Shown piece by piece: positions 6,149-12,735 of a stretch of DNA of 13,503 nt. How positions within the stretch are numbered: position 1 is the first letter of the stretch; the number at the start of each line of letters is the position of its first letter. The stretch comes from J051 sp040752255 (GTDB taxonomy: Bacteria; Armatimonadota; Fimbriimonadia; Fimbriimonadales; ATM1). Made by a program: the position numbers and the translations under genes. The stretch is from positions 1 through 13,503 of the forward strand of contig JBFMFD010000064.1 in NCBI GenBank assembly GCA_040752255.1. The letters are read 5' to 3'. Under the pieces are notes generated by a model that saw nothing but the letters and a program-made list of their open reading frames with translations, had not been told where the DNA came from and made no database searches.

Positions 6149-8573
6149 CGTTGACCTGAAAGTGAAGGAGATGGAAGAGGAGGAGTCCGACCAGGACTTC
6201 CCCGAGATTCCGTCGGAGATCAATCTGCTGCCGCTGCGAGACTCGGTCGTGTATCCGATGCTCATCGCGCCGCTGTCGGTCGGCAGGCCGCAGAGCATTC
6301 AACTGATTGACGAGTCCGTTGCCGCCAACAACCGGATCATCGGCGTCGTTGCGCAGCGCGACCCAACAGTAGAAGTTCCGACGCCGGAAGACATTTACCC
6401 ATTCGGCTGCGCGGTCATCATTCGAACGCTTGTGAAGATGCCTGACGGCATCCGCCTCATCGTACAGGGCGTCTCTCGATTCCGCGTCGTCGAGGTGCTG
6501 CAGACTGAGCCGTACCTGCGCGCGCGGGTTGAGGTGATTGAAGAACAGCCCGTGAAGTCTGAGATTTCAGACGAAGTGGAGGCGCTCCGCCGAACGATAG
6601 CGTCCCTGTTCGATCGCAGCATCAGCCTCTCGCCCTCGCTTCCCGACGAGTTGCGGTCGCTTACGCAGGCTGTGCAAGAGCCGAACGTCATGGCTGACCT
6701 CATCGCCGCGCACATGACGTTTGCCGTCGAGGATAAGCAGCGCATCCTCGAAGCGATAGACATACGCGAGCGGCTCCGCCTGTTGGTTCAGATGCTGAAC
6801 CGCGAGGTTCGCGTTCTCGAACTAACCTCGAAGGTGCAGAGCGAAGTCAACACCGAGTTGACGAAGACCCAGCGGGACTACTACCTTCGCGAGCAGCTCA
6901 AGGCCATCCAGAAGGAACTTGGCGAGGAGGATGACCGCACACAGGAAATAGAGGAGCTACAGAAGCAGATTGAGCAAGTCGGCATGCCCGAGGAAGCTCT
7001 CAAAGAGGCAAACCGCGAACTCCAACGCCTCGTCCGAATCTCGCCCGCGTCTCCGGAATACAACGTTGTCCGCACTTACCTCGACTACATGATCTCGATG
7101 CCGTGGCAGAAGGCGACGGAGGACCAACTCGACCTCGGTCGCGTTCGGCGAGTTCTCGACCGCGACCACTACGGCCTCGACAAGATCAAAGAGCGCATCG
7201 TCGAGTTCCTTGCGGTGAGGAAGTTCAAGAAAGAGGGGGTTGTGAGGCAGCCCATTCTTTGCTTTCTGGGACCGCCCGGAGTCGGCAAGACGTCGCTGGG
7301 CCGTTCGATTGCTCATGCGCTTGGACGCAAGTTCGTGCGCGTGTCCCTGGGCGGAATGCGCGATGAAGCCGAGATCAAGGGTCATCGCCGGACGTACATC
7401 GGCGCCATGCCCGGGCAGATCATTCAGAACATCCGTCGGTGTGAAAGCAACAACCCTGTGTTCATTCTCGATGAGATTGACAAACTGGGTGCGGACTTCC
7501 GCGGCGACCCGAGTTCCGCGCTGCTCGAAGTGCTTGACCCGGAGCAGAACCACGCGTTTCGCGATCACTACCTCGATGCGCCCTTCGACCTCAGCCGCGT
7601 GTTCTTCATCACGACGGCGAACCTTCTCGAGACCATTCCGCCGCCGCTTCGCGATCGCATGGAGGTCATCGAGTTGGGCGGGTACACCGAGGCGGAGAAG
7701 ATCGAGATTGCGAGGCGACACATCATCCCAAAGCAACTCGAGGAGCACGGCGTCCCTTCTTCCCGCCTGAAGTGGACGAAGGCCGCGATCCGAGCCGTGG
7801 TATCGAACTACACCCGAGAGGCAGGAGTGCGAAACTTGGAGCGCGAAATCGCTGCGATCACGCGCAAAGCCGTCAAAGCCTTCGCCGAAGGCAGGCGCTC
7901 GCCGATTCGCGTTACACCCGATTACGTCCAGACCGTCCTGGGGGCGCCGAGGTACCTGCACGACGAGGTTACCGAGCGCACTCTTCGGCCGGGCCTCGCA
8001 GTCGGCATGGTTTGGACGCCCGTTGGAGGCGACATCGTGTTCGTCGAAACGGCACTCCTTCCCGGCAAGGGAGGATTAATCTTGACCGGACATCTCGGGG
8101 AGGTCATGAAGGAGTCGGCGCGCATTGCCCTCAGTTACCTCCAAACCCGTGCGGATGACATGGGCATTGACCCCGAGCGGTTCCGGGACTCTGACGTGCA
8201 CATCCATGTCCCCGCGGGGGCGATCCCGAAGGACGGGCCAAGCGCAGGCGTCACCATCCTCGCTTCGCTGGCGTCGCAGCTGACAGGCAAGGTCGTTCGC
8301 AAGCGGCTCGCGATGACCGGTGAACTGACCCTCACGGGCGAGGTTCTCCCCGTGGGCGGCATCAAGGAGAAGGTGATTGCCGCGCACCGGGCGGGCGTTC
8401 GCGATATCATCCTGCCCGAGGAGAACGAGAAAGACTACGTTGAGGAGATTCCCGAAGACGTTCGCAAAGCGTTGCGCGTTCACTTCGTTCGGGACGCGGA
8501 GACGCTTCTGGGAATCGCGTTCTCCTCAGGGGCAGGCCCCGCGAAGAAGCGAGCCACACGGTCGAAGAGATGA
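6141..8573 (+). CDS. lon: ATP-dependent Lon protease
   Basis: Lon is a cytoplasmic hexameric AAA+ serine protease that degrades misfolded proteins and specific regulators. The 810 residues match the LonA layout. The N-terminal substrate-binding domain begins at about residue 28 (INLLPLRDSVVYPMLIAPL). A coiled linker includes TKTQRDYYLREQLKAIQKEL. The AAA+ module has Walker A GPPGVGKTS (377-385) and Walker B VFILDEID (440-447), followed by the sensor segment FFITTANLLETIPPPLRDRM. The protease domain has PKDGPSAG with catalytic Ser701 and GGIKEK with catalytic Lys744. Their 43-residue spacing equals that of E. coli Ser679/Lys722. The C-terminus adds a short basic tail (KKRATRSKR). No Shine-Dalgarno precedes the ATG; translation probably couples to hsp20, whose stop lies 8 bp inside lon. 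The lon stop overlaps the next start as ATGA. Confidence 0.97.
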   Translation: MSDVDLKVKEMEEEESDQDFPEIPSEINLLPLRDSVVYPMLIAPLSVGRPQSIQLIDESVAANNRIIGVVAQRDPTVEVPTPEDIYPFGCAVIIRTLVKMPDGIRLIVQGVSRFRVVEVLQTEPYLRARVEVIEEQPVKSEISDEVEALRRTIASLFDRSISLSPSLPDELRSLTQAVQEPNVMADLIAAHMTFAVEDKQRILEAIDIRERLRLLVQMLNREVRVLELTSKVQSEVNTELTKTQRDYYLREQLKAIQKELGEEDDRTQEIEELQKQIEQVGMPEEALKEANRELQRLVRISPASPEYNVVRTYLDYMISMPWQKATEDQLDLGRVRRVLDRDHYGLDKIKERIVEFLAVRKFKKEGVVRQPILCFLGPPGVGKTSLGRSIAHALGRKFVRVSLGGMRDEAEIKGHRRTYIGAMPGQIIQNIRRCESNNPVFILDEIDKLGADFRGDPSSALLEVLDPEQNHAFRDHYLDAPFDLSRVFFITTANLLETIPPPLRDRMEVIELGGYTEAEKIEIARRHIIPKQLEEHGVPSSRLKWTKAAIRAVVSNYTREAGVRNLEREIAAITRKAVKAFAEGRRSPIRVTPDYVQTVLGAPRYLHDEVTERTLRPGLAVGMVWTPVGGDIVFVETALLPGKGGLILTGHLGEVMKESARIALSYLQTRADDMGIDPERFRDSDVHIHVPAGAIPKDGPSAGVTILASLASQLTGKVVRKRLAMTGELTLTGEVLPVGGIKEKVIAAHRAGVRDIILPEENEKDYVEEIPEDVRKALRVHFVRDAETLLGIAFSSGAGPAKKRATRSKR

Positions 8574-9337
8574 GTACGGCCGCTGCGTCTGGAGATGTCG
8601 AGGTGCGTGAACTACCGTCGGTAGAGATTCTTGGCGTCACCGTTCACGCCGTCTCGATGAAGGGCGCTGTCTATGCAATCGAGGCGTTTATCCAGGAGGG
8701 CGGCCCGAGCATGGTGATCACCGCAGACACTTCCGGCATTGTGCTGGCTCAACACGACCGGCAGTGGATGGACATCATGAACGGCGCCAGCCTCGTAACG
8801 CCCGACAGCATCGGGGTCGTGTGGGCGGCGCGGCGCCTCGGGACTCCGGTGCGCGAGCGCGTTACCGGTGTGGACCTGATGGACATCCTTTGCTCGAGGG
8901 CTGCGCAGAAGGGGTATCGCGTGTACCTGCTCGGCTCCGCACCGGGCGTGGCCGAACAGGCGGCGCGAAAGATGCAAGAGCGGCACCCCGGGCTTCAAGT
9001 GGTCGGAGCGCGACACGGCTTTCTGGCGCCCGACGAGGAAGCGGAGGTCGTCCGCGAGATTCGCTCACTTGGCGTAGATATTCTGTTTGTCGCGATGGGC
9101 ATCCCAAGGCAGGAGAAGTTCATCTTCGAACACCTCTACGAGATGGCGGCGAAGGTCTCGATTGGCGTTGGAGGGAGTTTCGATGTCTGGAGCGGCAACG
9201 TGCGCCGCGCGCCGAAGTTTGTGCGCGCGATGCGCCTCGAGTGGTTGTGGCGGCTGCTCCTCAATCCGCGCAAGTGGCGGAAGGCGCTGACGTTGCCTCA
9301 GTTCATCTGGCTCGTCGTCACTCGGGGTCGCCGTTAG
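8570..9337 (+). CDS. wecG: WecG/TagA/CpsF-family glycosyltransferase
   Basis: This family (GT26) transfers a sugar, typically N-acetylmannosamine or a uronic derivative, from a UDP-sugar to an undecaprenyl-linked acceptor. The products are wall teichoic acid, enterobacterial common antigen or exopolysaccharide precursors. The 255 residues are family length. ITADTSGIVLAQHD (50-63) and TPDSIGVVWAARRLG (77-91) contain Thr51 and Asp79, whose 28-residue spacing equals that of the active-site pair Thr37/Asp65 I recall for Thermoanaerobacter TagA. Further family motifs are RVTGVDLMD, YLLGSAPGVAEQAARKM, DILFVAMGIPRQEKF and GVGGSFDVWSGNVRRAPKF. The basic/aromatic C-terminal appendage (LEWLWRLLLNPRKWRKA) is the part thought to dock on the membrane. 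The start overlaps the lon stop (ATGA). The exact acceptor is unknown. Its 3' end overlaps the convergent gene by 20 bp. Confidence 0.92.
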   Translation: MSTAAASGDVEVRELPSVEILGVTVHAVSMKGAVYAIEAFIQEGGPSMVITADTSGIVLAQHDRQWMDIMNGASLVTPDSIGVVWAARRLGTPVRERVTGVDLMDILCSRAAQKGYRVYLLGSAPGVAEQAARKMQERHPGLQVVGARHGFLAPDEEAEVVREIRSLGVDILFVAMGIPRQEKFIFEHLYEMAAKVSIGVGGSFDVWSGNVRRAPKFVRAMRLEWLWRLLLNPRKWRKALTLPQFIWLVVTRGRR

Positions 9338-11201
9338 GGACGACCTCCGCGTCCCGCGCTTCGGGATCAATCCTGTAGAGAGCGAAGAGCGAGCCGTAAA
9401 CGAGGCGACCACCGAAATCGGTCAAAGAGCCGCGCGCTGAGCGCCCGTCCGTTGTAATGACCACATAGTCCGCCTTGACCTTGCGAATGAACTCGTCGAG
9501 GCGGTCCGGCGTTGCCCCGCCCTCTTCCGTTGCGATGACGTTCCGCAAGAGCTCCGCTCGGCGCTCGCCGTAGTTCGGGGTCTCGCTCCAGTGCCCTGCG
9601 TAGGTGCGGACGCCGCCCCAACCGGATAGCACGGGGTTGAGGTCGGGAATGTCAATCTGAAACTCTTCGTGCGTGCCGCCGGTTTCGCTTTGGACGATCT
9701 CCTTGCGCCACAGGCCGGGCGGCGCGATGACGACCGACTCGCCCGAAGCCGCCTCACTCTGCAGCACATTGAGCATCTGCTCCACCTCGGCGGGCCAGAA
9801 GACCAGGTGCAGCGTGTTCGTCACGTTGTCTCGCACCATGTAAAGGTCGCGTTCGATCCACCGCAGCGATGTGACTGACACCACCAGCACGCCGAGGACT
9901 GCGGCAGCCGCGCGCGACTGCTGATCCACGCGCTCGAGGAGCCACGCGATCGAAGCCCCGGCCATCAGCCCGATCGGAATGCTCAGCCCCATCGCGAGTT
10001 TCCGCTGGAACAGGCCTGGATAGTAGAGCGCAATAAGGCCCATGACGATCCACGCGAACATCAATCCGTAGGCGGGCACTTCCGGCCTCAGCCAAGCGCA
10101 AAGGAACGCCCCAAACAGCGCAAGCGCGAGCCAGGGCAGAGCACCGAGCCAGGGTTGGTCCGAAGAGTAGCCGGACTGCGCTTGAACAATGACAAGTGCG
10201 ACCAGCAGGAAGAGAAGCATCGAGCAAGCCGCGTGGCCGTAGCCCGGCGACTCGCCCGTCTCTCTGCGATACCGCCCGATGAAGAAGGCGAGCAGCGCCA
10301 AGAACAACAGCGGGCCGTAGCCGACGAGCACGTTGTACAGGCTCGGCGAGGTCGTCACCGTTTCCGCCCTCGCGGCAAACACGGGGTCCTTGCTTCGGAC
10401 GTAAAGGAACCACGCCAGCGACGGCAGCGCGCCGGCAGCCATGATCCCCGCGCGCAGCAGCCACGCGCCCGTAACGTTCTTGGCCGCGATTTGCGACGCG
10501 AGGAAGCCGACACCGACGATTGCGATGGTCAGCGTGTCGTACGTGTGGATGTTGGTCAGCACAAGCACCGCGAGAAAGCCGGGAATCACCGCTTTCGCCG
10601 AGGTGCGGGCATCGAGCAGCGCGTTCCAGAACACCACGATGAGCCAAAGCGCCGCGCAAAAGAGCCCGTTTGTCATCAGCGACGGAAACGTGAACGCCTC
10701 GGGCTGCCAAACGTCAATGGGGCGGTTCATCCCCAAGTCCCCCAAGTAGCGCGCCCAATAGAGGAAGCCGGTCCCCGCGCCGAAGATGGCGGTAGAGAAC
10801 ATCACGCCGCGAGCGAAGGAACTCTGAGAAAGCCGGCACACCAACCGATACAGCGCGAACAGGAACAGCAGGCCAAAGAGCACCCGGCCGATGTGCATCG
10901 CGACCGGAATGCCCGTTGCCTTCGCGATGTTCCCGATGAGCAGGAAGTAGGCTTGAAACGTCAGTCCAGGCTGCGGGTCGGTGGTGAACCGGTTCTCAAA
11001 CAGGACCTTGCCTTCCTGCGCCTGCTTCGCCCATGCGGCATAGACCGCGTGGTCATCAAACCCCCAGTGAACCCCTAAGTAGAGGGTGTCTTCCGGTTGG
11101 TTGAAGAGGGCGAAGATGTATGGAGCGCTCGACAAAGCGAGCGCCAACAGCGTGATGACCCAGAACCAGGCGGGCCTCCCCCCTGACCGTTGCTCCTCCA
11201 T
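9318..11201 (-). CDS. Multi-pass membrane protein, probable GT-C-type glycosyltransferase
   Basis: The 627 residues have about 12-14 hydrophobic helices (first about 12-33, last about 431-447) and a soluble C-terminal domain (about 450-627). The first external loop holds GFDDHAVYAAWAKQ with Asp49-Asp50. An acidic pair in this loop is the catalytic/metal hallmark of GT-C enzymes (PMT/ArnT/oligosaccharyltransferase-like), which use polyprenyl-phosphate sugars. Other helix-flanking motifs include DVWQPEAFTFPSLMTNGLF and TNIHTYDTL. The C-terminus (KADYVVITTDG and YGSLFALYRIDPE) resembles the soluble end found in such membrane transferases. I infer the GT-C call from fold pattern only; the substrate is unknown, and a non-catalytic membrane protein cannot be excluded. 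The ATG directly follows the stop of the lipoprotein gene, with AGGAGGAG inside that gene's end, so the two are coupled. Confidence 0.72.
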   Translation of the reverse strand: MEEQRSGGRPAWFWVITLLALALSSAPYIFALFNQPEDTLYLGVHWGFDDHAVYAAWAKQAQEGKVLFENRFTTDPQPGLTFQAYFLLIGNIAKATGIPVAMHIGRVLFGLLFLFALYRLVCRLSQSSFARGVMFSTAIFGAGTGFLYWARYLGDLGMNRPIDVWQPEAFTFPSLMTNGLFCAALWLIVVFWNALLDARTSAKAVIPGFLAVLVLTNIHTYDTLTIAIVGVGFLASQIAAKNVTGAWLLRAGIMAAGALPSLAWFLYVRSKDPVFAARAETVTTSPSLYNVLVGYGPLLFLALLAFFIGRYRRETGESPGYGHAACSMLLFLLVALVIVQAQSGYSSDQPWLGALPWLALALFGAFLCAWLRPEVPAYGLMFAWIVMGLIALYYPGLFQRKLAMGLSIPIGLMAGASIAWLLERVDQQSRAAAAVLGVLVVSVTSLRWIERDLYMVRDNVTNTLHLVFWPAEVEQMLNVLQSEAASGESVVIAPPGLWRKEIVQSETGGTHEEFQIDIPDLNPVLSGWGGVRTYAGHWSETPNYGERRAELLRNVIATEEGGATPDRLDEFIRKVKADYVVITTDGRSARGSLTDFGGRLVYGSLFALYRIDPEARDAEVVPNGDPE

Positions 11202-11651
11202 TTACTCCTCCTTTGATTTGGGCGGCTCGCGACCCATGGACTTATAGATGTCCAGGATCAGCTGCCGGTTCGTTTTTGCCTCGGCGTTGTCGGGGTCTTG
11301 CTCCAGCGCCTCTTCATAGAGTTCGAGCGCCTTTGGGTACTTTTCTCGCGGCGGCAGGTCGCCCAGCATCACCGCTGTCCCGTACTTCACCGTCGCCTGT
11401 ACGTAAGCTGCCTTGGCTTCGTCAGTCTTGCTTCGGTCGAACGCCTGCTTGGCTTCCTCATGCTTCGCAGCGAGCGACTCGACGGTTTCGGTCGTCTCCT
11501 GCGCCGGAGGGGCAGAGTCGGGCGGGGTCGTCGCACCGCTCTCCGGAGCAGCGACTTCAGCGGCACCTCCGGACCCCTCGGCAGGTGGCTCCACCGGGCT
11601 GCACCCGAACAACAAGGCAACGCAAGCAAGACCAAGCAGCATCCGCTTCAT
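11202..11651 (-). CDS. Small TPR-containing lipoprotein
   Basis: The 149 residues start with a lipoprotein signal (MKRMLLGLACVALLFGC) whose lipobox LFGC puts the lipidated Cys at 17. Ser follows it rather than Asp. A Pro/Ala/Ser/Thr/Glu-rich flexible region (18-60) comes next, then an alpha-helical part. Residues about 55-95 look like a helix pair (AKHEEAKQAFDRSKTDEAKA), and KALELYEEALEQDPDNAEAK (about 107-127) is a clear tetratricopeptide-type motif. It ends in a Lys/Glu-rich tail. TPR segments bind protein partners, so it is probably a membrane-anchored scaffold. It sits 10 bp after the DUF4350 gene and abuts the GT-C gene, suggesting the three act together. There is no recognisable Shine-Dalgarno. 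No enzymatic function is visible. Confidence 0.83.
   Translation of the reverse strand: MKRMLLGLACVALLFGCSPVEPPAEGSGGAAEVAAPESGATTPPDSAPPAQETTETVESLAAKHEEAKQAFDRSKTDEAKAAYVQATVKYGTAVMLGDLPPREKYPKALELYEEALEQDPDNAEAKTNRQLILDIYKSMGREPPKSKEE
11205..11212 (-). promoter_or_regulatory. Shine-Dalgarno of the GT-C gene inside the lipoprotein gene end
   Basis: On the minus strand AGGAGGAG is followed immediately by the TAA stop of the lipoprotein gene and then the ATG of the GT-C gene. The site encodes the terminal Lys-Glu-Glu of the lipoprotein while serving the next gene. Confidence 0.8.
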
Positions 11652-11658
11652 CGGCGCG

Positions 11659-11664
11659 ATGTTA
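11659..11664 (-). promoter_or_regulatory. -10-like hexamer overlapping the DUF4350 stop, 7 nt before the lipoprotein ATG
   Basis: On the minus strand TAACAT (four of six matches to TATAAT) is followed by seven bases and the ATG at 11651. Its first three bases are the TAA stop of the DUF4350 gene. It may be an internal leaderless promoter that lets the lipoprotein/GT-C pair be expressed separately, or simply a stop codon in a chance context. Confidence 0.25.
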
Positions 11665-12735
11665 TCCCATTCGGCGTCGAGTTTTCCGCGCCCCCGCCTC
11701 TCTTAGGAGTCGGGCAACCGCGTCCGCCTCTGCGCCGCTCGGCTTCCCCTCCAGCAGGCGGGCGCCTCGTTCCAAAAGCGACGAGAGCGGCTCCTCGATG
11801 CGTTTCGCCAGGTCCTCGGGGCTGATGTCAGGGGGAAGGCCGAGTCTTCTCGCCTCGCGCCGGACGGTTCGCTCAACCGCCGTACGTAACACGATGTCGT
11901 GCGCCTTCGCCCTGCGCAGGATGGAGCCGAGGGCGCGCGTGTGATCCGCCATCCCCGGCTGGCGGGTCGGCTCTGCGATCGGATAGCCGAACCGGCGATG
12001 CAGTGTCCACACACCCAGGAAGAACACCAGCAGGAACTGAACCACGAACGAGGAGTACGCCGGGCCAATCTCCTGGAACACGGTCTTGCTCCCGGTTATC
12101 CCGTACACGTACTCCGGGAAGGCGACCGCTTTGCCCGGCGGCAGTACGGTGCGCACAAGCGCGACCGCAAGGCGGGCGTTGTCGGCCTGATCCAGGTTTT
12201 GATTCAGGAACATCGTGCCGTCAACGACGACAATCTCGGGCTCTGAGCCTCGCTGCAGCCCAAAATCCACGACGGCATAGCTCCCCTGGCGCAGCAGCCC
12301 GCTGCGGAACCGTCCCATCGCGGTCGAACGCTTGTAAACCACCTCTACGCCTGCGAACGCCTCCGCGTGGGCGTTCACCTCGACGCTCTCCATCTCTTGC
12401 GCAGGCGGAAGGCTGCTCGGCGTGCGTAGAACGATGCGGATCCCCCCAGCGCCAACCGCCTCTAGTCGGCCCGCGAAGAGCGGGAAGCGGTCATCTTCCT
12501 CAAACACAAGGACCGCCCCAACCTCGGGGTCGTCGCGCAGCGGCTCCTCGTACCAGCGCTTGACCGGAATGCCTTCCGCCTCCAACAGACGATACAGCCC
12601 CAGCGCGCCCCCCGGATCAGCAGAGAGGCTGGAAGGCAGGATCTCGCGCGGCGGCTTGCCGACGACTACGAGCAACAGCGCGAGCACGGCGAGAACCGCC
12701 ATCGCACCAAGCAGCAGGAGCAGCCGGCTGCTCAT
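11662..12735 (-). CDS. DUF4350 domain membrane protein
   Basis: The 357 residues have an N-terminal transmembrane helix (about 4-26). It is followed by an extracytoplasmic domain opening with SSLSADPGGALGLYRLLEAEGIPVKRWYE, the hallmark of DUF4350, and the later family signature FLNQNLDQADNARLAVALV (176-194). A second transmembrane helix lies at about 227-246 (SSFVVQFLLVFFLGVWTLHR). The cytoplasmic C-terminal segment has RRFGYPIAEPTRQP and charged helices (about 247-357). The domain is uncharacterised. DUF4350 genes typically sit in clusters with a MoxR AAA+ ATPase, a DUF58 protein and a DUF4129 protein, thought to act in envelope or complex assembly. The start overlaps the DUF4129 stop by one base (TGATG), so translation is coupled. 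A purine-rich GGGGGGAGGG lies somewhat upstream of the ATG. The lipoprotein gene follows after 10 bp. Confidence 0.85.
   Translation of the reverse strand: MSSRLLLLLGAMAVLAVLALLLVVVGKPPREILPSSLSADPGGALGLYRLLEAEGIPVKRWYEEPLRDDPEVGAVLVFEEDDRFPLFAGRLEAVGAGGIRIVLRTPSSLPPAQEMESVEVNAHAEAFAGVEVVYKRSTAMGRFRSGLLRQGSYAVVDFGLQRGSEPEIVVVDGTMFLNQNLDQADNARLAVALVRTVLPPGKAVAFPEYVYGITGSKTVFQEIGPAYSSFVVQFLLVFFLGVWTLHRRFGYPIAEPTRQPGMADHTRALGSILRRAKAHDIVLRTAVERTVRREARRLGLPPDISPEDLAKRIEEPLSSLLERGARLLEGKPSGAEADAVARLLREAGARKTRRRMG

Noticed and set aside
6957..7961. Long open frame (334 codons) on the minus strand inside lon
   Set aside because: It lies wholly antisense to a textbook Lon coding region with intact Walker motifs. 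Its translation is Arg/Asp/Val-rich with no recognisable domain. This is typical of GC-rich shadow frames.
10155..11078. Open frame of 307 codons on the plus strand opposite the GT-C gene
   Set aside because: The translation is dominated by Arg, Gln, Glu and His, with no hydrophobic core or domain. It mirrors the codon bias of the membrane protein on the other strand.
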